NCBI RefSeq assembly: GCF_031450805.1
Contig: NZ_JARTVY010000001.1
Location: 2,728,001 to 2,792,000 of the forward strand
Source: Caballeronia sp031450805
GTDB lineage: Bacteria > Pseudomonadota > Gammaproteobacteria > Burkholderiales > Burkholderiaceae
Direction: 5' to 3'
DNA: 64,000 nucleotides
Shown: positions 43,953-52,626 of the stretch, one piece after another
Numbering within the stretch: the first letter of the stretch is position 1
How the letters are laid out: each line of letters starts with the position of its first letter
Notes under the pieces: model-generated
Databases searched by the model: none
Told to the model about the DNA's origin: nothing
What the model saw: only the letters and a program-made list of their open reading frames with translations
Position numbers and translations under genes: made by a program

Positions 43953-45815
43953 ATGCCAGCACTCATCGAAGACTACGCCATGGTCGGCGACGGCCACACC
44001 GCTGCTCTCATCGCCCGCGACGGCTCCGTCGACTGGCTCTGCTGGCCCCGCTTCGACTCGGGCGCTTGCTTCGCCGCCCTTCTGGGCACCTCCGATCACG
44101 GTCGATGGCTGCTCGCCCCTTCGATGCCCGACGGCGAATCCCCCGTCACGCGCCGCCGTTACCGCGACGACACGCTGATTCTCGAAACGGACTTCGAGAC
44201 GCCGCAGGGCGCCGTCACGGTGGTCGATTTCATGCCGTCGCGCAACGGCCATTCGGAACTCGTGCGGATCGTCATCGGCAAGCGCGGCACCGTGCGCATG
44301 AAGATGGAACTGGTGCTTCGTTTCGATTATGGATCGGTCGTGCCGTGGGTCTGCCGGCTGCCGGACGACAGCGGCATCCGCGCCATCGCCGGACCGGACC
44401 TCGCGGTGCTGCGCACGCCGGTCGATCTCGTCGGCGAGAACATGCGCACGACCGCCTGCTTCGATGTCAGCGCCGGCGAGCGCGTGCCGTTCTCGCTCTG
44501 CTATTCGCAGTCGCACTTGCGTGTGCCGCCCGCGCACGATCCGCACACGCAGCTCGCGCGCACCGAAAACCACTGGCGCGAATGGTCCGCGCAGAGCGAA
44601 CTCAAGGGCCGCTGGGCCGGCGCGATCCGCCGCTCGCTCATCACGCTCAAGGCGCTCGCGTATGAGCCGACCGGCGGCATCGTCGCCGCGCCGACGACCT
44701 CGCTGCCCGAGCAGCTCAGCGGCACGCGCAACTGGGACTATCGCTATTGCTGGCTGCGCGACGCGACCATCACCCTGCTCGCGCTGATGCGCGGCGGCTA
44801 CTACGACGAAGCCCGCGCCTGGCGCGCATGGCTCGGACGTGCGATGGCCGGCTCGCCCTCGCAGGTGCAGATCATGTACGGCATCGCGGGCGAGCGGCGG
44901 CTGCCGGAATGGGAGATACCGTGGCTGCCGGGTTATGAAGGCGCGCAGCCAGTGCGCATCGGCAATGGCGCGGTCGAGCAGTTGCAACTGGACGTCTACG
45001 GCGAAGTGATGAACGCGCTGCATCTCGCGCGCGTCGGCGGCCTGCAGAGCGACGACACCGCATGGTCGATCCAGTGCACGATGCTTCAGCATCTCGACAC
45101 CGTCTGGAACGAACCGGACGAAGGCATCTGGGAAGTGCGCGGCGGACGCCAGCACTTCACGTTTTCAAAGGTCATGGCATGGGTCGCGTACGACCGCGCG
45201 ATCCGCTCGGCGCAGAAGTTTCACTTGCGCGGCCCCGTCGACCACTGGCGCGAGATGCGCGACCGGATTCACGCCGACGTGTGCGAGAAAAGCTGGAACG
45301 CGCAGATGAACTCGTTCGTGCAGACTTATCACGGCAATGCGCTCGACGCCAGCCTCCTGCTCATCCCGTTGCTGGGCTTTTTGCCGCCCGATGATCCGCG
45401 TGTGACCGGCACCGTACATGCGATCGAGACCGACCTGACGCACGATGGCCTCGTGAAGCGCTATCACACCACCGAGGTGGCGGATGGTCTTCCGCCGGGG
45501 GAAGGCACGTTTCTGGCTTGTAGCTTCTGGCTGGTCGACAACCTGGCGCTGCAGGGAAGGCTCGAGGAAGCGTACGCGATGTTCGAACGCCTCGTCGGCC
45601 TCGCCAACGATGTGGGCCTGCTGGCGGAGGAATACGACACGGTGGCCAAACGCATGGTTGGCAACTTTCCGCAGGCGTTCACGCATGTCGCCCTCGTGCA
45701 CACCGGGATGAATCTGATGCGTCACGAGGAGGAAATGGCGAAGGCGACCGGGTGGCCATCGACTTCGGAGCGTGCGGAAACGGAGCTTGCCGTCGATACC
45801 GCCGCGAAGCGCTAG
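43953..45815 (+). CDS. Glycoside hydrolase family 15 (glucoamylase/trehalase-like)
   Basis: A 620-residue cytosolic GH15 enzyme. The start MPALIEDYAMVGDGHTAALI and DWLCWPRFDSGACFA are the family's N-terminal beta-sandwich signature. The (alpha/alpha)6 catalytic domain has RNWDYRYCWLRDA and likely catalytic glutamates E342 (GNGAVEQLQLDVYGE) and E517 (GEGTFLACSFW). Related bacterial proteins act as glucoamylases, glucodextranases or acid trehalases; this one cannot be assigned more closely. It has no signal peptide, pointing to use of intracellular glycogen or trehalose. It lies upstream of phaZ, another storage-polymer enzyme. Confidence 0.9.
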   Translation: MPALIEDYAMVGDGHTAALIARDGSVDWLCWPRFDSGACFAALLGTSDHGRWLLAPSMPDGESPVTRRRYRDDTLILETDFETPQGAVTVVDFMPSRNGHSELVRIVIGKRGTVRMKMELVLRFDYGSVVPWVCRLPDDSGIRAIAGPDLAVLRTPVDLVGENMRTTACFDVSAGERVPFSLCYSQSHLRVPPAHDPHTQLARTENHWREWSAQSELKGRWAGAIRRSLITLKALAYEPTGGIVAAPTTSLPEQLSGTRNWDYRYCWLRDATITLLALMRGGYYDEARAWRAWLGRAMAGSPSQVQIMYGIAGERRLPEWEIPWLPGYEGAQPVRIGNGAVEQLQLDVYGEVMNALHLARVGGLQSDDTAWSIQCTMLQHLDTVWNEPDEGIWEVRGGRQHFTFSKVMAWVAYDRAIRSAQKFHLRGPVDHWREMRDRIHADVCEKSWNAQMNSFVQTYHGNALDASLLLIPLLGFLPPDDPRVTGTVHAIETDLTHDGLVKRYHTTEVADGLPPGEGTFLACSFWLVDNLALQGRLEEAYAMFERLVGLANDVGLLAEEYDTVAKRMVGNFPQAFTHVALVHTGMNLMRHEEEMAKATGWPSTSERAETELAVDTAAKR

Positions 45816-46121
45816 CTATCACTCAAGCGCCCGTGTTCATTGGTAAAGTCCGCGTTTGCCGTTAAGATTGATGCACTGCACAATAAAGTGTTGTCCAGAA
45901 GCTAGCAATATCGACCGAATGTTGTCCTGCCCGGTGAATGAGCGGAAAATCTTTCGTTCGTCGAGTTCCCGCCTGCCGGGCGGTACGGCGACAGCACCTT
46001 TGCACCTGGCAGCGCGGTCCAGCCGCCGCGCCGCGAGGATTTTTGATTGCCGTCGAATCCGGATCGAGCAACAGCCGGTTCGACGGGCAGACCGGTACGT
46101 ACCGAAGTCATTGGGGCCAAC
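45816..46121 (+). promoter_or_regulatory. Upstream region of phaZ with candidate promoter
   Basis: 306 bases without a gene. TTGGTA at 45840-45845 and TAAGAT at 45863-45868, 17 bases apart, make a fair sigma-70 promoter. The motif TGCACTGCA just downstream (about 45872) is a possible regulator site. The leader to the ATG would be about 250 bases. Confidence 0.45.
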
Positions 46122-47393
46122 ATGCTCTACCAAATCCACGAATTTCAGCGGGCCATGCTGTCTCCCCTCACCGCATGGGCCCAGGCCGCGTCGAAGTCGT
46201 TCGTGAATCCGGCCAGCCCCCTCGCCTACGTCCCCGGCTCCACGCGCTTCGCCGCGGGTTACGAACTGCTCTACCGGCTCGGCAAGGACTACGAGAAACC
46301 GGAGTTCGACATCCATCAGATCGTCAAGGACGGCCACAACATTCCGATCGTCGAGCAGACGGTCGTCGAAAAGCCGTTTTGCCGCCTGTTGCGCTTCAAG
46401 CGCTTCGCCGATGACAGCGCCACCGTCACCAAGCTGAAGAACGAGCCGATCGTGCTGGTGTGCGCGCCGCTGTCCGGCCATCACTCGACGCTGCTGCGCG
46501 ACACCGTGCGCACACTGTTGCAGGACCACAAGGTCTACATCACCGACTGGCTCGACGCACGCATGGTGCCGATCGAAAACGGCGCGTTCCATCTGGACGA
46601 TTACGTCGAATATATCCAGGAGTTCATCCGTCACATCGGCGCCAAGGATCTGCACGTCATCTCGGTGTGTCAGCCGACCGTGCCGGTGCTGGCCGCCATC
46701 TCGCTGATGGCGAGCCGCGGCGAGGCCACGCCCCGCACGATGACGATGATGGGCGGCCCGATCGATGCGCGCCGCAGCCCGACATCGGTCAACTCGCTCG
46801 CGAGCGAGCACTCCTATGAATGGTTCGAGAACAACGTCATCTACACGGTGCCGGCGAACTATCCGGGCGTGGGCCGCAAGGTGTATCCCGGCTTCCTGCA
46901 GCATGCGGGCTTCGTCGCGATGAATCCGGAGCGCCATCTGACCGCGCACTGGGACTTCTATCAGAACCTGCTGCGCGGCGACGATGACGACGCCGAGCAG
47001 CATCGACGGTTCTACGACGAATACAACGCCGTGCTCGACATGGCCGCCGAGTATTACCTGGAGACGATCCGCATCGTGTTCCAGGAATTCCGTCTGGCCG
47101 AAGGCACTTGGGAAGTCAACGGCGAACCCGTGCGCCCGCAGGACATCAGGAATACGGCGCTCTTCACGATCGAGGGCGAACTCGACGACATCTCCGGCAG
47201 CGGCCAGACGCGCGCCGCGCACGACCTGTGCACCGGCATTCCGCAAAAGCATCAGCGACATTTCACCGCTGAAAAAGCCGGCCACTACGGCATCTTCTCG
47301 GGCCGGCGCTGGCGCACGATGGTGTATCCGCAACTGCGCGAGTTCATTCTCGAACACGACAAATCGCCGAAAACAGAAGCGGTTCCTGCGTGA
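46122..47393 (+). CDS. phaZ: Intracellular polyhydroxybutyrate depolymerase
   Basis: Mobilises stored PHB granules. The 423-residue protein begins MLYQIHEFQRAMLSPLTAW, as in Cupriavidus PhaZ1. The alpha/beta hydrolase nucleophile is a cysteine, Cys183 in VISVCQPTVPV, which matches the C183 nucleophile of that enzyme rather than the usual lipase-box serine. The C-terminal half has EGELDDISGSGQT and a late His in EKAGHYGIFSG for the triad. No signal peptide, consistent with an intracellular enzyme. A strong hairpin terminator follows. Confidence 0.95.
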   Translation: MLYQIHEFQRAMLSPLTAWAQAASKSFVNPASPLAYVPGSTRFAAGYELLYRLGKDYEKPEFDIHQIVKDGHNIPIVEQTVVEKPFCRLLRFKRFADDSATVTKLKNEPIVLVCAPLSGHHSTLLRDTVRTLLQDHKVYITDWLDARMVPIENGAFHLDDYVEYIQEFIRHIGAKDLHVISVCQPTVPVLAAISLMASRGEATPRTMTMMGGPIDARRSPTSVNSLASEHSYEWFENNVIYTVPANYPGVGRKVYPGFLQHAGFVAMNPERHLTAHWDFYQNLLRGDDDDAEQHRRFYDEYNAVLDMAAEYYLETIRIVFQEFRLAEGTWEVNGEPVRPQDIRNTALFTIEGELDDISGSGQTRAAHDLCTGIPQKHQRHFTAEKAGHYGIFSGRRWRTMVYPQLREFILEHDKSPKTEAVPA

Positions 47394-47430
47394 TCACGCT
47401 TTAGGTACCGATTCCATTTCCACAAACAAA

Positions 47431-47467
47431 AACGTCGCGCCTTTTGCAAGGCGCGACGTTTTTTTGT
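47431..47467. terminator. Strong bidirectional terminator, phaZ / TetR gene
   Basis: A 13-bp perfect stem (47431-47443 with 47448-47460) and a 4-base loop. Seven or more T follow on the plus strand, and the plus-strand CACAAACAAA ahead of it gives a T-rich tail on the minus strand. Confidence 0.93.
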
Positions 47468-47486
47468 GCCGGCCGACGCGGCGGAT

Positions 47487-48119
47487 TCAGCGGCGCGTCA
47501 AATAGGCGAGCAGCAATTCCGTATTCATCTTCACCATCTGTTCGCGCTGCGCGGGCTCGCTGAAATCCAGCCCAAAGCTCGCCTCCAGCGTGAATCGATT
47601 CGACACGATGTAATACCCGAGCCCCGACAGCGTGATATAGAACTTCAGAGGATCGACATCGGTACGGAACAGCCCCGCCTTTTGTCCGCGATCGAGAATG
47701 TTCGTGAGCGTTTCGACGAGAGGGGAAATCAGCTCGCGTGTCCGATTCGATGCTTTGATATATCTCGCTTCGTGCAGGTTTTCATTGTTGACCAAGCGCA
47801 GCAGTTCGGGATGATCGCGATAGTAATCCCAAACAAAATGCGCGAGCCGCGTCATCGCCTCGATGGGGGCGACGCCTTCGAGATCGAGCGATCGCTCCGC
47901 CTCGACGAGCGCGCTGAACGCATGTTCGAGCACGGCCGTGAACAGCTGTTCCTTGCTACCGAAGTAGTAATACAGCATGCGCTCGTTGGTCTCCGCCCGC
48001 CGGGCGATTTGATCCACACGCGCGCCAAACAGGCCGCCGGCTGCGAACTCCTCCGCAGCGGCAAGCAGGATACGGCGGCGGGTTCCTTCAGGATCTCTTT
48101 TGATTTTCGGCTGATTCAT
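47487..48119 (-). CDS. TetR/AcrR-family transcriptional regulator
   Basis: A 210-residue TetR-family repressor. The N-terminal helix-turn-helix reads RVDQIARRAETNERMLYYYFGSKEQLF; the remainder is an all-helical ligand/dimer domain. Nothing in it names the ligand. It starts at 48119 (MNQPKIKRDPEGTRRRI) and is divergent from the rnfB-like gene, so it may regulate itself and that neighbour. Faces phaZ across a shared terminator. Confidence 0.93.
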   Translation of the reverse strand: MNQPKIKRDPEGTRRRILLAAAEEFAAGGLFGARVDQIARRAETNERMLYYYFGSKEQLFTAVLEHAFSALVEAERSLDLEGVAPIEAMTRLAHFVWDYYRDHPELLRLVNNENLHEARYIKASNRTRELISPLVETLTNILDRGQKAGLFRTDVDPLKFYITLSGLGYYIVSNRFTLEASFGLDFSEPAQREQMVKMNTELLLAYLTRR

Positions 48120-48446
48120 GATTGCATGAGTCGGGAGCCGCGTTGTCCGGATATGCGTCACGCGGCCCGCATTGGGTACATGACGTGAACGGGCGCGCCA
48201 AGTTATTGGGGAACACCGTCCTGCGGTCAAACGATAAAGCGGTTCGATTATGCGCACATCGCAACGGCATTGGCAATTGGGATAAAGGGCCACCTGCGCA
48301 GACAGTTGCGGACTTCGGCGATAATGCTGTCTGAAGCATTAAACCGCGCGTGCCGTGCCGCCGGACATGCCCTGCAAAAAGGCCGCCGTCGCCCCGATGT
48401 GTTTCGCCTCGAGTCCTCTGCTTTATTCGCCATCGCGCAATTCTAC
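48120..48446. promoter_or_regulatory. Divergent region TetR gene / rnfB-like gene
   Basis: 327 bases between divergent starts; it should hold a TetR operator. Candidate elements near the TetR start are short inverted words such as GTACATGACGTGAAC at about 48176. In-frame open sequence runs upstream of the rnfB-like start but shows no family similarity. Confidence 0.4.
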
Positions 48447-49277
48447 GTGACCGCCATCCATTCCAAGACGCTCGCAGAGCGCATCGAAGACCTGCTGCCG
48501 CAGACGCAATGCACCAAGTGCGGCTATCCGGCCTGCCGGCCATACGCCGATGCCATCGCCGCCGGCGACGCGGGCTACAACCAGTGCCCGCCGGGCGGCG
48601 AAGAAGGCGTCGCGCGCCTCGCCGCCTTGCTCGGCCTGCCAGTCATCCCGCTCGATACCACGCACGGCGTCGAGCGCGCGCGGCCGCTTGCCGTCATCGA
48701 CGAGAACATCTGCATCGGCTGCACGCTGTGCATGCAGGCCTGTCCCGTGGATGCCATCGCGGGCGCCGCCAAGCAGATGCACACCGTCATCGCGGAACTG
48801 TGCACGGGCTGCGATCTGTGCGTGCCGCCCTGCCCCGTCGATTGCATCGCGATGATCCCCGTCACCGGCGATGCGACCGGCTGGGACGCGTGGACGCAGG
48901 AACAGGCCGATGCGGCGCGCACACGTCACGACCGGCGCATCGCGCGCATCGAGCGGGAGCGCGTGGAGGCGGAAGCGCGGGCGTCGGCGAAGCAGGCCTC
49001 GCGCTCGGCGCAGACTGCCGCCGAAGCGGCGCCCGCTGCGTCGCCCAGCGCTTCATCGAGCGATGACGCCGAAGCCAGGAAGCGCGCGATCATCCAGGCC
49101 GCGATGGAACGCGCGCGCAAAAAGAAAGCGGAACTGGCGAAGCTCGGCGACGGGCCGAAGAACACCGAGCAGGTGAGCGCGGCCGTGCAGGCGCAGATCG
49201 ACGCGGCGGAGGAACGCCGCCGCCGCCTCGGCCTTTCCGATGATCCGGGCAACAGCGACCCCGTCGAACCGCGATGA
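48447..49277 (+). CDS. rsxB: RnfB/RsxB-like ferredoxin, orphan
   Basis: An iron-sulfur electron carrier of 276 residues. The N-terminal cluster domain has Cys22, Cys25, Cys30 and Cys47 (QTQCTKCGYPACRPYA ... QCPPGG). Two 4Fe-4S ferredoxin motifs follow: CIGCTLCMQACPVD and CTGCDLCVPPCPVD. A charged, Ala-rich helical tail of about 100 residues ends the protein. The usual N-terminal membrane helix of RnfB is missing, and no other rnf gene is near. I start at a GTG at 48447 where similarity begins (V/M-TAIHSKTLAERIEDLLP); longer readings exist. nth overlaps its stop by 4 bases. Confidence 0.87.
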   Translation: MTAIHSKTLAERIEDLLPQTQCTKCGYPACRPYADAIAAGDAGYNQCPPGGEEGVARLAALLGLPVIPLDTTHGVERARPLAVIDENICIGCTLCMQACPVDAIAGAAKQMHTVIAELCTGCDLCVPPCPVDCIAMIPVTGDATGWDAWTQEQADAARTRHDRRIARIERERVEAEARASAKQASRSAQTAAEAAPAASPSASSSDDAEARKRAIIQAAMERARKKKAELAKLGDGPKNTEQVSAAVQAQIDAAEERRRRLGLSDDPGNSDPVEPR

Positions 49278-49918
49278 ACGCCAACAAGCGACGCGCCATC
49301 TTCGAGACGCTGCAAAGCCTCGATCCGCATCCCAAGACCGAGCTCGAATACACGACTCCGTTCGAACTGCTGATCGCCGTGATGCTGTCGGCGCAAGCCA
49401 CCGATGTGTCCGTCAACAAGGCGATGCGCAAGATGTTTCCGGCGGCGAACACGCCCGATGCCATCCTCGCGCTCGGCGAAGCAGGCGTGACGGAATACAT
49501 CCGCACCATCGGGCTTTATCGCACGAAGGCGAAGAACGTGATCGCCGCGTGCCGCATGCTCGTCGATCAGTACGGCGGCGAGGTGCCCGACAACCGCGAG
49601 GCGCTCGAAGGGCTGCCCGGCGTCGGAAGAAAGACAGCGAATGTCGTGCTGAACATCGCGTTCGGGCAACCGACGATCGCCGTCGATACGCATATCTTTC
49701 GCGTCGCGAATCGCACCGGGCTTGCGCCCGGCAAGGACGTGCGCGCGGTCGAAACGGCGCTCGAAAAGAACGTGCCGAAAGAGTTCATTCAGGACGCACA
49801 TCACTGGCTGATCCTGCATGGCCGATACATCTGCAAGGCGCGCGTGCCGGAGTGCTGGCACTGCGCGATCGAGCCGCTTTGCGAGTATCGGCCGAAGACG
49901 CCCGCCCCGGTCGAATAA
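49274..49918 (+). CDS. nth: Endonuclease III
   Basis: Base-excision repair glycosylase/AP lyase for oxidised pyrimidines. The 214-residue length and all key elements match E. coli Nth: helix-hairpin-helix LPGVGRKTANVVLN with the catalytic Lys, the downstream catalytic Asp in VDTHIFRV, and the 4Fe-4S ligands CKARVPECWHCAIEPLC. Its ATG overlaps the stop of the rnfB-like gene as ATGA, so the two are translationally coupled. Confidence 0.97.
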   Translation: MNANKRRAIFETLQSLDPHPKTELEYTTPFELLIAVMLSAQATDVSVNKAMRKMFPAANTPDAILALGEAGVTEYIRTIGLYRTKAKNVIAACRMLVDQYGGEVPDNREALEGLPGVGRKTANVVLNIAFGQPTIAVDTHIFRVANRTGLAPGKDVRAVETALEKNVPKEFIQDAHHWLILHGRYICKARVPECWHCAIEPLCEYRPKTPAPVE

Positions 49919-49970
49919 GCCTGGTCCCGCTACAATATCGGCATGGATGCCGCCATGGAATCAATACCTT

Positions 49971-50402
49971 ATGTTCAACCCTAGCCGCGACGAAGTTCGC
50001 CAGTTCTTCACCGAAACGTGGCGGAAGGAGCGCGCCGGCGAAATCCTCACGCCGCTCGAAAGCATGGCTGCGGACTGGATGCGCGAGCATCCCGAGTATC
50101 AGACCGAACTCGCCGATCCCGACGCCCGCGAAGCGGACTACTCGCCGGACCGCGGCCGCACGAATCCGTTCCTGCATCTGTCGATGCATCTCGCGATCAG
50201 CGAACAGTTGTCGATCGATCAGCCGCCGGGCATCCGCCGCGCGCACGACAAGCTGGTCGCGCGGCTCGGCTCCACGCACGATGCCCAGCACGCCATCATG
50301 GAATGTCTCGGACAGGTGATCTGGGAGGCACAACGGAGCAACACGCCGCCGGATACCGATGCGTATCTCGCGCTCATCGAGCGCCGTGCTTCGAGGGACT
50401 AA
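49971..50402 (+). CDS. DUF1841 family protein
   Basis: A 143-residue cytosolic protein starting MFNPSRDEVRQFFTETWRK, the DUF1841 signature. It has a conserved His-rich centre, NPFLHLSMHLAISEQLSID, and an acidic C-terminus. Function unknown. It follows nth by 52 bases and ends at a bidirectional terminator. Conserved across beta- and gammaproteobacteria. Confidence 0.88.
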   Translation: MFNPSRDEVRQFFTETWRKERAGEILTPLESMAADWMREHPEYQTELADPDAREADYSPDRGRTNPFLHLSMHLAISEQLSIDQPPGIRRAHDKLVARLGSTHDAQHAIMECLGQVIWEAQRSNTPPDTDAYLALIERRASRD

Positions 50403-50419
50403 GCGTCGCCTGAAACGAA

Positions 50420-50455
50420 AACACCCCGCTCGATGCGGGGTGTTGTCGTTTTTGC
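50420..50455. terminator. Bidirectional terminator DUF1841 / cytochrome c
   Basis: 10-bp perfect stem AACACCCCGC / GCGGGGTGTT, 5-base loop, followed by TGTCGTTTTT on the plus strand; the minus strand reads TTTTCGTTTC after the stem. Confidence 0.88.
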
Positions 50456-50472
50456 GTGCTGCCTGACGGCGC

Positions 50473-50853
50473 TTATTTCTTCAGCACGAGGCTGCCGTCG
50501 AGCGATTCAATATAAGCGGCGAGATCCTTCAGATCGCTCTGCGACAGGTTCTGCACCTGCGCCGCCATGATGGCGTTGTTGCGACCGAAGTTCGGATTGC
50601 CGTTGCCCATCTGATACTGGCGCAATGCCCAGTAGATGTAGCTTGCATGCTGGCCCGCGAGCTTCGGATATTCGCCGCTCACCGGCTTGTTCAGATTCGG
50701 CCCGTGGCAGGCCGCGCAGTTGTGGCTGTCTGAGAGCACCTTGCCGTTGCCGGCGTCGGCCGCGTGCGCCGTGTTCAACGCGGCCATGCCGATGAACGCC
50801 GCCGCCGCGCATGCTGCCTTGAAGCTGGATTGAAGTGCCTGAGAGGGCTTCAT
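50473..50853 (-). CDS. Monoheme cytochrome c, c4/c5-like half
   Basis: A 126-residue periplasmic cytochrome. Signal peptide ends at about residue 31 (NTAHA). Heme attaches at CAACH (HNCAACHGPNLNKP), with a distal Met candidate in NNAIMAAQVQNLSQSDLKDLAAYI. Similar to one domain of diheme cytochrome c4. The tandem gene just upstream encodes the partner-like domain. Probably shuttles electrons to a terminal oxidase. Terminated by the shared hairpin downstream. Confidence 0.9.
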   Translation of the reverse strand: MKPSQALQSSFKAACAAAAFIGMAALNTAHAADAGNGKVLSDSHNCAACHGPNLNKPVSGEYPKLAGQHASYIYWALRQYQMGNGNPNFGRNNAIMAAQVQNLSQSDLKDLAAYIESLDGSLVLKK

Positions 50854-50962
50854 GAATTCTCCTGTCGGCCGGGTTCGCTTGAACGCATGACCCTGCCCGA
50901 TGCAATGTAGTCGCTGCCCGCGCTGCCGGATGCCGCCGAACGGCGTATCCCTGCAACGAGGA

Positions 50963-51328
50963 TCACTTGTCGGGGTTGTTCTTCGATTCGGGCGTTTGCG
51001 CGGCGTAGTACGCGGCGATGTCCGCGATGTCTTGGTCCGACAGCGTCACCGCGATGGCGCGCATCGTGTCGAAATGGCGGTCGCCCTTCTTGTACGCGTG
51101 CAGCGCATTGGCGATGTACTGCGCGTTCTGGCCGCCCAGCATCGGCACTTCGTAGGTTTCGGGGTATGCCGTGCGATAGCCGGGAATGCCGTGGCAGCCG
51201 ATGCACATCGCCACCTTGCCCTGCGCGGCCTTTGCGTTGCCCACGACGTCCGCCGACGCCTGGGTCGCGAAGCCGGCGAGACCGGACAGCGCTGCAATCA
51301 CGGCACATTTGCCGACGAAATTGTTCAT
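50963..51328 (-). CDS. Monoheme cytochrome c, c4/c5-like half
   Basis: A 121-residue periplasmic cytochrome with signal peptide (NNFVGKCAVIAALSGLAGFATQASA, cited as a region) and heme site CIGCH. The C-terminal DTMRAIAVTLSDQDIADIAAYYAA supplies the distal Met and the standard helix. It resembles its downstream neighbour (VPMLGGQNAQYIANALHAYKKG against YPKLAGQHASYIYWALRQYQMG), so the two arose by duplication or by splitting of a diheme c4. The start at 51328 is the ATG that gives a clean signal peptide. 109 bases separate the pair. Confidence 0.9.
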   Translation of the reverse strand: MNNFVGKCAVIAALSGLAGFATQASADVVGNAKAAQGKVAMCIGCHGIPGYRTAYPETYEVPMLGGQNAQYIANALHAYKKGDRHFDTMRAIAVTLSDQDIADIAAYYAAQTPESKNNPDK

Positions 51329-51750
51329 AGCTTCTAACCTAGCATGAGGGGAAATCCGGCGCTCCGAAGGCGCGGCCCGCGCCGAGCGCACTGCCTTCTA
51401 CGCTGCTTCTTGAGCGGCCGATCGTGTGTCCGACTCTGTCCGACCGTGACCGATGGCCGCGGGCTGGCCGCGCAGGCCAAAAAAATCGGGCTAATTGTAC
51501 CGCGCGACCTCCGCACCGTCCATTATCCGAGACCGCCCGAGAGCCGCCATGGCAATGGGAAACGGCTGAAAGATGAGCGACCGCCCTGCGACAATTCGCC
51601 TCTTCACACGCTCGGCTATGTCTATCGGTCCTAAGCGTCAGCAAGCGGCGTGCATCGTTCGGAACGAGGCTGCAACGATAGCCGTGAGGCGTCCGTCGGA
51701 AAAGGGCTTCTGACTTATACTGGGATTTTTTTCCTCACCGGATCTTCGTC
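51329..51750. promoter_or_regulatory. Divergent region cytochrome c / MoxR
   Basis: 422 bases. For the leftward cytochromes, the minus strand has TACAAT (51494-51499) and TGGACG (51517-51522) spaced 17, a fair sigma-70 promoter. For the rightward MoxR operon, TATACT at 51716-51721 is a good -10 with a weak -35. No gene supported between them. Confidence 0.5.
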
Positions 51751-52593
51751 ATGCGCTTCGAAGGCTCATCGCAGTACGTCGCAACCGACGACCTCAAACT
51801 CGCGGTGAACGCCGCGATGACGCTCAAGCGCCCTCTGCTCATCAAGGGCGAACCCGGCACCGGCAAGACCATGCTCGCCGAGGAAGTGGCCGGCGCGGTC
51901 GGCATGCCGCTTCTGCAGTGGCACATCAAGTCGACGACCAAAGCCCAGCAAGGCCTGTACGAATACGACGCCGTCTCGCGTCTGCGCGATTCCCAGCTCG
52001 GCGACGAACGCGTGAAGGACATCCGCAATTACATCGTCAAGGGCGTGCTGTGGCAGGCGTTCGAGTCGGAAGCGCAGTCGGTCTTGCTGATCGATGAAAT
52101 CGACAAGGCCGACATCGAATTCCCGAACGACTTGCTGCGCGAACTCGACCGCATGGAGTTTTATGTCTATGAGACGCGCGAGCTCGTGAAGGCGAAGCAT
52201 CGGCCGCTCGTCATCATCACGTCGAACAACGAGAAGGAGTTGCCCGACGCGTTCCTGCGACGCTGCTTCTTCCACTACATCAAGTTCCCCGACGCCGCGA
52301 CGATGAAGACGATCGTCGACGTGCATTTTCCCGGCATCAAGCAGGACCTGCTCGCCGCCGCGATGCAGAGTTTCTTCGAACTGCGCAACGTGTCGGGCCT
52401 GAAGAAGAAGCCGTCCACGTCCGAGTTGCTCGACTGGCTCAAGCTGTTGCTCGCCGAAGACATCCCGCCAGAAGCGCTGCGTTCGACGGATCAGAAGCAG
52501 ATCGTTCCGCCGCTGCACGGCGCGCTGCTCAAGAACGAGCAGGACGTCGCGCTCTTCGAGCGGCTGCTCTTCATGAACCGCAATAACCGCTGA
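51751..52593 (+). CDS. MoxR-family AAA+ ATPase
   Basis: A 280-residue MoxR ATPase, a chaperone-like partner of VWA-domain proteins in metal-center insertion and complex assembly. Walker A is GEPGTGKTMLAEEVAG, Walker B LLIDEIDKADIEF, and an arginine finger region lies in FLRRCFFHYI. It heads a close cassette: a GNAT gene 33 bases on, then a CoxE-type VWA protein. In other bacteria MoxR/CoxE pairs mature CO dehydrogenase or other enzymes; no such enzyme lies in this window. Confidence 0.92.
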   Translation: MRFEGSSQYVATDDLKLAVNAAMTLKRPLLIKGEPGTGKTMLAEEVAGAVGMPLLQWHIKSTTKAQQGLYEYDAVSRLRDSQLGDERVKDIRNYIVKGVLWQAFESEAQSVLLIDEIDKADIEFPNDLLRELDRMEFYVYETRELVKAKHRPLVIITSNNEKELPDAFLRRCFFHYIKFPDAATMKTIVDVHFPGIKQDLLAAAMQSFFELRNVSGLKKKPSTSELLDWLKLLLAEDIPPEALRSTDQKQIVPPLHGALLKNEQDVALFERLLFMNRNNR

Positions 52594-52626
52594 CCGATCA
52601 TCGATAACACAAAGGAACCGCGAAGC

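Noticed and set aside
48270..48446. N-terminal extension of the rnfB-like protein
   Set aside because: The extra 59 residues have no resemblance to RnfB and contain no clear membrane helix; similarity starts at the GTG at 48447.
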